Positions 25,827-32,917 of a DNA stretch of 64,000 nt are shown piece by piece. The position numbers were made by a program, and so were the translations under genes. How positions within the stretch are numbered: position 1 is the first letter of the stretch; each line of letters begins with the position of its first letter. The notes under the pieces are model-generated. The model had not been told where the DNA came from and made no database searches. It saw only the letters and a program-made list of their open reading frames with translations. The stretch is taken from contig NZ_WHOH01000003.1 in NCBI RefSeq assembly GCF_009741735.1, positions 310,001-374,000 on the forward strand, in the 5' to 3' direction. This DNA is from Lentibacillus sp. JNUCC-1 (GTDB taxonomy: Bacteria > Bacillota > Bacilli > Bacillales > Amphibacillaceae).

Positions 25827-25982
25827 ATGAGCATTATAGGTATGAGTATTGGAATTATAATAGGTATAATTTTGGGACTAATCTTTAATAAAATTGTATG
25901 GGGTATAATTTTTGGAATTATAGGTGGAGCAGTTATAAGTTTAATGTTTTCTAATAAAAGTGATGAAGTAAGTGATTCTTAA
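25827..25982 (+). CDS. Small glycine-rich two-helix membrane protein (51 aa)
   Basis: It runs from ATG 25827 to TAA at 25980-25982 with AAAGGAGTGA upstream. The product is almost wholly hydrophobic: IGMSIGIIIGIILGLIF, a short NK turn, a second glycine-spaced helix GIIFGIIGGAVISLMF, and a polar tail NKSDEVSDS. The GxxxG-like spacing suggests helix packing. No family is recognised. Confidence 0.6.
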   Translation: MSIIGMSIGIIIGIILGLIFNKIVWGIIFGIIGGAVISLMFSNKSDEVSDS

Positions 25983-26184
25983 CAATACAGCTATCGGGCG
26001 CAGTTGTTGAATAAGTGATGGTCCCTTAAAGAACCATTTTGCGGTATAAGATTTAATGGGAAAAAATGGGGTGGGTAAAATAAGTGTTGCTTTTAAATAA
26101 AAACTGCAAAAGCGAATTTATTGATGATCTCCGAGACAATCATTACGTATGTTATAATTAAAAAAAACTTTTGGGGTGATAAGA

Positions 26185-26451
26185 ATGGGTGCATTAAGCA
26201 AAAATGTACAAAAAGAACTTGCAAATGCATTAGATGATAAAGATGAGGCTATGTTTGTGGCAAATGGGAAGCTGTTCTCGCTTGAAGTACATGATACTGA
26301 TTTAGAAGATGAAAATCTCAGCAATCTGGAGGTTAAAATTGAATCCTATCCGGAATTAAAGGAATCACTCCAGCGATATCTCGATAATCCGGACATGAAA
26401 AGGTATACCGCAAATGAATTAAAGGAGCGACGGTATGACCAAAGACGGTAA
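26185..26451 (+). CDS. Type II antitoxin-like protein
   Basis: An 88-residue acidic protein (MGALSKNVQKELANALDDKDEAMF...) with a helical start, a beta strand pair and a charged C-terminal tail ending ELKERRYDQRR. GGGGTGATA lies upstream of ATG 26185. It overlaps the next gene by 17 bp, and that gene encodes a RelE/ParE-like protein, so it is best read as the antitoxin of a type II pair. No DNA-binding motif is clear to the eye. It resembles the acidic protein at 23554 in size and layout. Confidence 0.65.
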   Translation: MGALSKNVQKELANALDDKDEAMFVANGKLFSLEVHDTDLEDENLSNLEVKIESYPELKESLQRYLDNPDMKRYTANELKERRYDQRR

Positions 26452-26785
26452 CCGGAAATTTTCAGTTCATTTTACAGAGGAATTTAATAGGTGTTTAGAT
26501 CAAATTCAAGCCTTCTTTGCAGAGCAAGGGGAAGATGTGCTTGAATGGTGGTTTTCTAAAGAAGATAACATGATTGACGAAATTGATCGTCTGTTATCTT
26601 CTTTTCCATATGCTGGGAAGGTGGTTGAGCAGGGAACTTTTAAAGGTTTGCGTTGCCTTACTTACGGAAAGGGGCGGCACCGAATATTAAATTATCTGGT
26701 TTTTTATGCGGTTAATGAAAATGAAGAAAATATTGATGTTATTAACATTTTGCCATCTCGTTCTAAGCGAAAACGGATAAAATAA
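26435..26785 (+). CDS. RelE/ParE-family toxin-like protein
   Basis: A 116-residue basic protein with the RelE/ParE layout: strand FSVHFTEEFNRCLDQIQAFF (strand then helix), a central helix pair ending LSSFPYAGKVV, and C-terminal strands RCLTYGKGRHRILNYLVFYAV and IDVINILPSRSKRKR. RelE toxins cleave ribosome-bound mRNA and ParE toxins poison gyrase; which applies cannot be told here. It is translationally coupled to the upstream antitoxin-like gene. The pair looks complete. Confidence 0.75.
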   Translation: MTKDGNRKFSVHFTEEFNRCLDQIQAFFAEQGEDVLEWWFSKEDNMIDEIDRLLSSFPYAGKVVEQGTFKGLRCLTYGKGRHRILNYLVFYAVNENEENIDVINILPSRSKRKRIK

Positions 26786-26806
26786 TTTAAGAATCGGGCC
26801 ATATTC

Positions 26807-26836
26807 TCTAATAAGGGATTAGCACCCCTTATTGAA
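26807..26836 (+). terminator. Terminator after toxin-antitoxin pair
   Basis: The stem AATAAGGG / CCCCTTATT with loop ATTAGCA lies 25 nt after the toxin stop. Confidence 0.65.
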
Positions 26837-26848
26837 GAAAAGGGCCAG

Positions 26849-26918
26849 AAGAGCATGGGGCCGGTTCTCATGCTTCCTTTTCATAGTGTAAAAGCATCGA
26901 ACCGTTCCCATGCTTTCC
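26849..26918. repeat. Hairpin repeat, copy R1
   Basis: A member of a roughly 70-bp repeat family: GAGCATGGGGCCGGTTCTCA then TGCTTCC, an AT-rich spacer, and a second arm ending CCCATGCTTTCC. The two halves form short stems (GCATGGG/CCCATGC). Relatives lie at 27351, 30014, 33957 (variant) and 52432 (variant). Confidence 0.75.
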
Positions 26919-26984
26919 CCGCTCTAAATCGTCAGGGACTGACACGGTTACACCATTATTTGATATTTCCAGTCTGATAAGTAA

Positions 26985-27020
26985 AGCTAGAAGGAAACAA
27001 TTTTCTTCTAGCTATTTTTT
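26985..27020 (+). terminator. Orphan Rho-independent terminator
   Basis: The stem AGCTAGAAG / CTTCTAGCT is followed by a run of seven T. No gene lies just upstream, so it may be left from a lost gene or act on read-through from the toxin-antitoxin pair. Confidence 0.75.
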
Positions 27021-27071
27021 TGAAACTTTTTCAAAGGTTGATTGCTCTAACGGGTGAAAGGAGGTTATAAA

Positions 27072-27386
27072 TTGGATCATATATCTCTCGTTAAGAAGGC
27101 TATAAATGGAAACGAAAAAGCCTTTGAATCGCTTGTGAAAATTGAAAGTGAGAAATTGTATAAAACGGCTTTTCTTTACGTCGGTAATAAAGATGACGCA
27201 TTAGATGTTCTCCAAGAAACGATTTATAAAGCCTTTATATCAGTCGATCAAGTAAAGCAGCCCCAATTTTTTAGTACATGGTTAACAAAGATTCTGATCC
27301 GCACGGCATATGACGTCATAAGGAGAAGAAAGAAGATCGTTCTTGATGGGAAGAAGCATGGGTCCGGTTCTCATGCTTCCTTTTAA
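27072..27386 (+). pseudogene. ECF sigma factor gene, truncated after region 2
   Basis: The product begins with a clear ECF sigma-70 region 2: SLVKKAINGNEKAFESLVKI, DALDVLQETIYKAFI, and the -10 recognition helix FFSTWLTKILIRTAYDVIRRR. After residue about 95 the frame enters hairpin repeat R2 and stops, so region 4 (promoter -35 binding) is missing. Intact relatives have about 160-190 residues. TTG 27072 follows GAAAGGAGG. No anti-sigma gene is present. It is almost certainly non-functional as a sigma factor. Confidence 0.82.
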
Positions 27387-27423
27387 TAGTACGGAAGCGT
27401 CAGAAACGTCCCCATGCTTTCCT
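27351..27423. repeat. Hairpin repeat, copy R2 (at sigma gene truncation point)
   Basis: GAAGCATGGGTCCGGTTCTC then ATGCTTCC and a second arm ending CCCATGCTTTCC, as in R1 and R3. It marks the point where the sigma factor gene loses its 3' half and directly abuts the stop codon of the minus-strand gene at 27422. Confidence 0.75.
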
Positions 27424-27748
27424 ACATCAACACATACTCCAAATAATTCCCCTCAAAATCCCTGATCTCAAGGCCACCTTCCTCCAGCGCTGACCAAATA
27501 TACCTGTCCAAAGCGTAAGGAGACCGATCCTGAAGCGACGACAGCAGACCCTCCGATATGATCAGGTTTATCGTTTCGTCTCTATTCCTGACCGACACCA
27601 CATAGCTATGCATTTTGATCACTTCGACCGCATATGCCTCATCCCACTCCTGCAGCTGCCTTTGAACAGTCCCAGCAACATGATGCAAAAACCTCTCCCC
27701 ATCATAACCCTTGGACATATACCCGCGAATGAAACCTGTTGTATTCAT
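27422..27748 (-). CDS. Uncharacterised 108-residue protein behind a SAM-I riboswitch
   Basis: I do not recognise this protein. It starts MNTTGFIRGYMSKGYDGERF and is mostly amphipathic helix in the first half (FLHHVAGTVQRQLQEWDEAYAVEVI). A short strand-rich core follows (SYVVSVRNRDETINLIIS), and the end is acidic and strand-like (GLEIRDFEGNYLEYVLM). There are no membrane segments or signal peptide. TAGGAGGAATG precedes the ATG. About 220 bp upstream on the same strand is a SAM-I riboswitch with a terminator, so expression should rise when SAM is low. A truncated homologue with its own SAM-I riboswitch lies at 38593-38658. A role in methionine, cysteine or SAM metabolism is inferred only from this control. 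Confidence 0.75.
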   Translation of the reverse strand: MNTTGFIRGYMSKGYDGERFLHHVAGTVQRQLQEWDEAYAVEVIKMHSYVVSVRNRDETINLIISEGLLSSLQDRSPYALDRYIWSALEEGGLEIRDFEGNYLEYVLM

Positions 27749-27800
27749 GTGACATTCCTCCTATCTGTTTCCCAATAGGCCTATCAAGGCAAACATCAAA

Positions 27801-27918
27801 AGCGGAAGCGCCTTGATCACCCCCGAAAATCATAAGCAAGACTGTGTAGTGGCGTTTTGTGCCAAGGAACGATATTGCTTATGACTCAAGGGGTAGGCGC
27901 TGGAGCTGGACGGCGCTG
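27801..27918. repeat. Palindromic insertion between SAM riboswitch and its gene
   Basis: Imperfect inverted arms surround a central region: AGCGCCTTGATCACCCC ... AATCATAAGCAA on one side and TTGCTTATGACTC AAGGGGTAGGCGCT on the other. The equivalent leader at 38660-38700 lacks this segment, so it was probably inserted. It resembles intergenic AGCGGAAGCGCC-type repeats of Bacillaceae. Confidence 0.65.
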
Positions 27919-27968
27919 TTATGATCGATAATCTAAGCTCGTAAATATGCTGCCTTCCCTTAGAGCAA

Positions 27969-28130
27969 ATGAAAAAGCCCTTTGCTGCATATGAATGCAT
28001 ACAAAGGGCCTGAGCACCGTTCGTTATCATTCAAAGCAAGCTTTGCTGGAAGGAGCACCTTACCCACGGGGCAGGTTGCTGTGAAGTCATTGAGCCAGTG
28101 CTCTCGTTCACTCTTGATAACCTTATTGAG
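27969..28130 (-). promoter_or_regulatory. SAM-I (S-box) riboswitch with terminator, copy A
   Basis: Read on the minus strand, the aptamer spans about 28121 to 28023. The P1 arms GTTATCA and TGATAAC pair. The conserved S-box stretches are GTTATCAAGAG, CACTGGCTCAATGA, CAGCAACC and AAGGTGCTCCTTCC. The downstream terminator is CCCTTTG...CAAAGGG followed by CTTTTTC (about 28012-27970). SAM binding would favour the terminator and switch off the gene at 27422-27748. Confidence 0.88.
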
Positions 28131-28423
28131 TTGCGTTTATTATAGCATACTTTTATTTGTGAATACAGGTTTGAGATAATCAGGAGGTAAAAGATATCAT
28201 AAATTAAGAAAATTGATACTTCAAGTTCGAAATGGTAAACTAATTTTAATCTATGATTATTTTGACAAATGGTTAGTACGTTTTCTTTTTTCATTTCGGA
28301 ACACATATTCACAGGTCCATTGGCTTAGTATTTATAAAGAGACAACTAACGGTTAGCTATGAGGGTAATGAAATGAGTCATTTTACCTTATTCGTGAACT
28401 AAAAAAAGAAGAGGAGTTTTAAT

Positions 28424-29152
28424 GTGACCCTATTATTAGTTGGAAATATTGGTAAAGAAATTAAAGGAGTAAGGGTTTTGAACGCTATAAACTTTTCATT
28501 AGAAAAAGGAGATGTTGTGGGACTGATTGGGGGAAATGGCGCTGGAAAGACAACGCTCATGAAAGTGGTTTTAGGTTTGACGAATTATCAGAATGGTGTT
28601 ATGAGGGTCGAAGGGAAAGAAGTCTCGCACGTTAATCATTCCCCTATCAAAGTAGGCGCTTTAATTGAACATCCTGGGATATATCCCTTTTTAACCGGCT
28701 ATGATAACTTAAAACTATTTTTTGAAGGGAAAAATAATGAGGAAATCAATCGGATCATCAATGATTTAAATATGTCCGAATTTATACATAAAAAAGCTAA
28801 AACCTACTCATTGGGGATGAAACAAAAATTGGGCATCGCTTTATCCTTTTTAAATAATCCGCAAATCATTTTTTTAGATGAGCCTATGAATGGATTAGAC
28901 CCTCAGGCTATCCGGGATGTGCGTAATGCCATTCTAAAACGTACTGATAAAGGCGTTGCATTTTTCATTTCCAGCCACATATTAAGTGAGTTAGAGAAGG
29001 TGACCAACACACTTTTAATTGTAAATCAAGGCGAAATTATTTCAAAAACAACCGTAGAAAAGATTAAAGAAGATGCTGAAGACGGGGATTTAGAAACTGC
29101 ATTCTTACAAGTATTAGATGCAAAGAAACATTCAACACCTACGCAATCTTAG
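28424..29152 (+). CDS. ABC transporter ATP-binding protein (BcrA-like)
   Basis: A 242-residue ABC ATPase of the drug or lantibiotic-immunity (BcrA/NatA-like) type. Walker A is GGNGAGKTTL (about residues 37-46), the signature is TYSLGMKQKLGIA and Walker B is IIFLDEPMNGLDP; the switch histidine is in FFISSHIL. The start is GTG 28424, with GAGGAG upstream; an overlapping ATG goes out of frame at once. The permease follows 57 nt downstream, so they form one exporter. The substrate is probably a peptide antibiotic or similar compound, which is inference. No sensor kinase or regulator is adjacent. Confidence 0.9.
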   Translation: MTLLLVGNIGKEIKGVRVLNAINFSLEKGDVVGLIGGNGAGKTTLMKVVLGLTNYQNGVMRVEGKEVSHVNHSPIKVGALIEHPGIYPFLTGYDNLKLFFEGKNNEEINRIINDLNMSEFIHKKAKTYSLGMKQKLGIALSFLNNPQIIFLDEPMNGLDPQAIRDVRNAILKRTDKGVAFFISSHILSELEKVTNTLLIVNQGEIISKTTVEKIKEDAEDGDLETAFLQVLDAKKHSTPTQS

Positions 29153-29209
29153 GGTGGAATAACAAAGAATATCAAACACGTATTGTGTTGGGGGACGGGG
29201 GAGAATTAC

Positions 29210-29983
29210 ATGGGTACATTAGTCAGACAGGAACTATTCAAATTATATAAAAAGAAATCGACTTTCATTCTATTTGGTGCTGTAACGATAATAATGATAT
29301 TCATTTCTGTTGTTTCTAAAACAAAACCGGATATCTTTGAACCTAAAAGTATGTTTACCTCTGCATATGCCGCTTATGCCTGGATCGTTTTTATCATGAT
29401 TATTCAGGCCAGTACAATCATTACTATGGAATTTCAATACGGGACAATTAAAAACCTTCTTTACCGTAATTATACGAGAACACAGGTGATCATAAGCAAA
29501 TGTATTACATTGTTTATTTATTCAATCGTTCTATATGCAAGCACATCAATTATAGCAATCATTCTAAAGTTTTTTATGTCCCCCGATTTGGGTTTTTTGG
29601 ATAAAGCAAATGGAAGTATGAATCTATTACAGACCTTTCTATTCAATGCTTTAGGCAATTTTGTAGGTCTATGGCTGCTGATCAGCCTGGTATTATTATT
29701 GTCTTGTGTTTTCAGGAATACCGCAGTTGCCATTGTAATTGGAATTATATTCTACTTTGCTGCCTCCATCGTGTCGGGTATTATGTTCTTGGCTATTGAA
29801 AAGTGGGAGATATTAAAATGGAATCCCCTTAATATGTTAAATTTGAGCAACCAAATCAGTAGTGGTGGCGAGATTGCATCATTGACACGATTATCCATAG
29901 GCCAGTTATTTGCCGGTAATATTATATATATCATCATTTTTCTTTTTCTGGTTTATGTGGTTTTTAGAAAAAAGAATGTATAA
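29210..29983 (+). CDS. ABC-2 type permease
   Basis: The membrane partner of the upstream ATPase, 257 residues with six helices, at approximately residues 20-38, 52-75, 99-123, 144-170, 175-198 and 232-252. The N-terminus MGTLVRQELFKLYKKKSTFILF is the usual cytoplasmic start of ABC-2 permeases of the bacitracin or lantibiotic type. ATG 29210 is chosen, with GGGGGAGAATT upstream; a GTG frame start at 29183 has no binding site. Hairpin repeat R3 follows within 31 bp and may act as the terminator. Confidence 0.85.
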   Translation: MGTLVRQELFKLYKKKSTFILFGAVTIIMIFISVVSKTKPDIFEPKSMFTSAYAAYAWIVFIMIIQASTIITMEFQYGTIKNLLYRNYTRTQVIISKCITLFIYSIVLYASTSIIAIILKFFMSPDLGFLDKANGSMNLLQTFLFNALGNFVGLWLLISLVLLLSCVFRNTAVAIVIGIIFYFAASIVSGIMFLAIEKWEILKWNPLNMLNLSNQISSGGEIASLTRLSIGQLFAGNIIYIIIFLFLVYVVFRKKNV

Positions 29984-30013
29984 CGGAGACCACTATGTGT
30001 GAACCTTAGCTGC

Positions 30014-30083
30014 TGAAGCATGGGGCCGGTTCTCATGCTTCCTTTTTCTAGTACGAAAGCGTCAGAAACGTCTCCATGCTTCC
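30014..30083. repeat. Hairpin repeat, copy R3
   Basis: GAAGCATGGGGCCGGTTCTC then ATGCTTCC, a T-rich spacer and a second arm ending TCCATGCTTCCC. It is nearly identical to R2, including AGTACGAAAGCGTCAGAAACGT (R2 reads AGTACGGAAGCGTCAGAAAC). Confidence 0.78.
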
Positions 30084-30174
30084 CAAAACATTGGTAATAC
30101 TATAGAAATGTTATGTTATTAAAGGTGTGTGGGTATTTTTCCTTTAATTTGTATGAAAATAAGGGTATAATTAT

Positions 30175-30190
30175 ATCAATATATTGATAC
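30175..30190 (+). promoter_or_regulatory. Palindromic operator of the Phd-RelE module
   Basis: TATCAATATATTGATA is a perfect dyad placed about 15 nt before the antitoxin ATG, as expected for Phd/YefM autorepression. It overlaps the ribosome binding region upstream flank. Confidence 0.6.
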
Positions 30191-30205
30191 AAGGAGTGTA
30201 GAGTC

Positions 30206-30472
30206 ATGATCATAAAACCATCAGCAGCATTAAGAAATGATTACTCTGCAATATCGCATCTTGCAAAGGAAACCAAAGAGCCCATATATATAACAAAAAA
30301 TGGCGAGGGGGATATGGTCCTTATGAGTATTGATGCCTTTGAAAAAAGGGAACAAATTTTACAGCTTCGTTCAAAAGTTCTGCAGGCAGAGCAAGAAAGA
30401 ATGAGTGGAGCGAAAACCCTTAGTATTTCCGAGACAAGAAGAAGACTAAGTGAGCGGGCAGATGACATATAA
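30206..30472 (+). CDS. Phd/YefM-family antitoxin
   Basis: An 88-residue antitoxin of the Phd/YefM type. The N-terminal DNA-binding fold is clear: IKPSAALRNDYSAISHLAKETKEPIYITKNGEG, then DMVLMSIDAFEKREQI. The C-terminal helix would neutralise the toxin. ACAAGGAGTG precedes the ATG. The AT-rich TATCAATATATTGATA (30175-30190) just upstream is a palindrome and a likely operator. It overlaps the toxin gene by 11 bp. Confidence 0.92.
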   Translation: MIIKPSAALRNDYSAISHLAKETKEPIYITKNGEGDMVLMSIDAFEKREQILQLRSKVLQAEQERMSGAKTLSISETRRRLSERADDI

Positions 30473-30767
30473 AATTGAAATTCTGCCTTCCGCCTGGGAA
30501 GATTTAAAAAAGATACAGGATTATTATATGATACAGTTTGATTTGCAAACAGCAAAAAAGGTCAGTAACGGTATAATGAACACGATTGAACGACTGGAGG
30601 ATTTCCCGGATTCGGGTTCCATGACACCAGATGACTGGTTGAATGAACAAGGTTATCGTATGGTCATTTCTAAAAAGCATGTAGCAATTTATCGTAAGAT
30701 CGAGGATGCGATTTATATTTATCATATTGCTGATACACAGAGAGAGTATACAAAATTGTTTTATTAA
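30462..30767 (+). CDS. RelE/ParE-family toxin
   Basis: A 101-residue toxin: MTYKIEILPSAWEDLKKIQDYYMIQF opens with the strand-helix of RelE/ParE, then IERLEDFPDSGSMTPDDWLN and the C-terminal strands GYRMVISKKHVAIYRKIEDAIYIYHIADTQREY. ATG 30462 is chosen over GTG 30450 because it places the family start correctly. It overlaps and is coupled to the antitoxin gene. A partial, decayed copy of the same module lies at 25381-25706. The pair here looks intact. Confidence 0.9.
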   Translation: MTYKIEILPSAWEDLKKIQDYYMIQFDLQTAKKVSNGIMNTIERLEDFPDSGSMTPDDWLNEQGYRMVISKKHVAIYRKIEDAIYIYHIADTQREYTKLFY

Positions 30768-30981
30768 TGGGCCAGATCATTCATTGAGAAGTCCCTCTGA
30801 ATAAAAGTACAAAAACAGTATCTTTTCTCAGCAACACGTGCTATACTTTGAGTAACTTAATTGTTCGTCCTAGCAATACAGGATTAATGTTATAACATCT
30901 TAGCTTATATCGTCGTCTTGAATTATAGAAGTGAGCAATCAAAGTAATATACGTGCACAATGCACAACGGAGGAATTTTAG

Positions 30982-31179
30982 ATGAACACAGGTACAGTAA
31001 AATGGTTTAACGCAGACAAAGGTTTCGGTTTCATTGAAGTTGAAGGTGGAGACGACGTATTCGTACACTTCTCAGCTATTCAAGGCGAAGGTTTCAAAAC
31101 TTTAGACGAAGGCCAGCAAGTTACTTTCGACATTGAAGAAGGTAACCGCGGACCACAAGCAGCTAACGTTGTAAAATAA
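30982..31179 (+). CDS. Cold-shock protein (CspA/CspB family)
   Basis: A 65-residue single cold-shock domain that binds single-stranded RNA and DNA and acts as an RNA chaperone. RNP1 is KGFGFIEV and RNP2 is VFVHF. The start [16 protein letters not shown] is typical. CGGAGGAAT precedes the ATG. The 213 bp upstream (30768-30981) contain no gene and include a long probable 5' leader, as usual for csp genes with post-transcriptional cold control. A strong terminator follows 12 nt after the stop. Confidence 0.96.
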   Translation: MNTGTVKWFNADKGFGFIEVEGGDDVFVHFSAIQGEGFKTLDEGQQVTFDIEEGNRGPQAANVVK

Positions 31180-31191
31180 TAATTGATCGTG

Positions 31192-31222
31192 AAAAGCCCT
31201 TCTATCGCAGAAGGGCTTTTTA
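31192..31222 (+). terminator. Terminator of the cold-shock gene
   Basis: The stem AAAAGCCCTTC / GAAGGGCTTTT with loop TATCGCA is followed by TATTTTTG. Confidence 0.92.
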
Positions 31223-31442
31223 TTTTTGTGTGGGAAAATCAACTAGAAGGGTGTCTGTTATCAAAGAGGATTTTGCGTTTTCTTGCTCGAATGGCTCCTA
31301 AATTCTATTTGTATGACTTTCGATTATCAGAACGATTTCTTCAGACGTATGATGTCAGAGTGCACACTTATCATCTTTTTATTACAGAACCAGAAGACAA
31401 AAGCATCAAGAGACTGACTTTAGTTACTCCTATACTGGCAGC

Positions 31443-32087
31443 TTACTCCAACCTATCTATTTCAGCTTCAACTTCATCAAACATATCAAATCCCTTAACC
31501 ATTACAAATTGCCCTGTTGAAAAAGTATCCATATTGCCTTCTTCTGCGCCATCTGCTATGATTTTAGCGCCCTCAGCCATTGTCATAAAGGCCCGTACGG
31601 ATAAATCATTTAATTCTATAAACTCATCTGGTACAAGACCTTCGTTATCCATCCCTTGTAAAGCCGCAGCAACCAATTGAATTTTAGTTGCATTAAACCT
31701 CACATCTGTCTGCCATCTATTCGTTTCTATGACAGACCTATCATTATTTGCCTCACTAAAATTCTCACCAAGGTCACTGAGAATAGTCGATACGCTGTTA
31801 AGCGACGAAGACAGATTGCTTAAATAATCAGGTTCCATATCTGTATCAGTACTGGTGGTTTCCGTGTCATTCATTTCCACATCAGCAACGCTATCTGCAT
31901 TGTCATACAGATCTTTATCTTCTATTGGCAAAATTATATCCTGTTTCTCAGCCAGATTCACAGCTTTTAGCTTCGAATGTGTACCTGTCTCACCAACGTT
32001 TCTAAGCTGGTCGTTATCGCTTGTGCAGCCAAACAGTCCCATTACCATAAAAACCAGTACAACAATTGGAATAACCATCTTTTTCAT
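31443..32087 (-). CDS. Lipoprotein of unknown function
   Basis: A 214-residue lipoprotein. The signal peptide is MKKMVIPIVVLVFMVMGLFGC with the lipobox Cys at 21. A polar acidic region with many Asp, Glu and Thr follows to about residue 85, then a mostly helical C-terminal domain (SSLNSVSTILSDLGENF, NATKIQLVAAALQGMDNEG, ELNDLSVRAFMTMAEGAKII). No known domain is recognised. AAAGGAG lies upstream of the ATG. It stands alone on the minus strand. Confidence 0.75.
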   Translation of the reverse strand: MKKMVIPIVVLVFMVMGLFGCTSDNDQLRNVGETGTHSKLKAVNLAEKQDIILPIEDKDLYDNADSVADVEMNDTETTSTDTDMEPDYLSNLSSSLNSVSTILSDLGENFSEANNDRSVIETNRWQTDVRFNATKIQLVAAALQGMDNEGLVPDEFIELNDLSVRAFMTMAEGAKIIADGAEEGNMDTFSTGQFVMVKGFDMFDEVEAEIDRLE

Positions 32088-32204
32088 TTCAAATAACTCC
32101 TTTTTGTTTTGATGTTCATGCTTAGCAAAACGCGAGAGAAGGAGTTTATAATGTTCATTTTAGTTACTATTTGTGCCATACCGACTACTAATGAAGCGCC
32201 CTGT

Positions 32205-32519
32205 TTACTCCACCCCAATCCCACCAACCGACTGAATCATCGGTATAAAAACCGATGAGATAACCTTAGTATATTCATAAACCGCTTCGGATATATCAAA
32301 CTCTTCATCTTTCTCGTCTTCCTTGTTCAAATAATGCTGAATCACAGCCAGGCCAAGCAAAGCCATACCGTATTTGTACTGTGATTGAACAACATTAATC
32401 TGTTCCGTTTCTTTATGTTTCGCAAGCTCGGCAAGCAAATGATCATTCTCGATATTCACGAAAAAGTCATACGTTCCTTCACCACTGTCAAACACCCGCA
32501 ATGCGCCCTCGCTTTCCAT
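32205..32519 (-). CDS. Hypothetical protein, probably an N-terminally truncated gene
   Basis: A 104-codon frame (MESEGALRVFDSGEGTYDFF...) with an amphipathic helix near MALLGLAVIQHYLNKEDEKDEEFDI and a hydrophobic C-terminal segment. No good ribosome binding site precedes the ATG, and an in-frame stop lies seven codons upstream, so it may be the 3' remainder of a longer gene. The family is unknown. Confidence 0.4.
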   Translation of the reverse strand: MESEGALRVFDSGEGTYDFFVNIENDHLLAELAKHKETEQINVVQSQYKYGMALLGLAVIQHYLNKEDEKDEEFDISEAVYEYTKVISSVFIPMIQSVGGIGVE

Positions 32520-32917
32520 GAAGATGCTTCTTTGTGGCTAAAATAACAACTCGTATTAAGCTTGTTAAGAAATGTTTTTAAATATGATTGATAATTCTTG
32601 ATAAAAGTGTTAAAATAATTCAAACATTAAAGTTAAAAAGCCTCTTATGGTGCTTTATAAGGGCGAGTAAATTAGAAACCACACCTCTGTAAAACAACGT
32701 TTATTTGATCCACTATTAATCTTTCACATGTTCATGTGACCTTATTCCATTGTGTATTATGCAGCCTTTATCTTTATATCTAACCTCGAAGAAATCAACA
32801 ATACAACTAACGGCAATTATGTAAGATCACCTAGAACAGCTATTCCAAAAGAAAGGAGGGGTATGATTGTTGCGTTGTCGACTGGCATAAAATAATGAAT
32901 TCAGGGGGACAAACCAA
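32520..32917. other. Gene-free interval
   Basis: About 400 bp of AT-rich sequence without a credible gene. TTGATAAAAGTGTTAAAATAA near 32599-32619 could be a sigma-A promoter fragment. GAAAGGAGGGG near 32850 looks like a ribosome binding site but leads only to a five-codon frame (ATGATTGTTGCG...). Nothing else can be assigned. Confidence 0.4.

Noticed and set aside
27960..28130. T-box or other leader instead of S-box on the plus strand
   Set aside because: The conserved elements and the terminator only make sense on the minus strand, as SAM-I.
28031..28312. A 93-codon minus-strand frame
   Set aside because: It overlaps the SAM-I aptamer; the peptide is chance.
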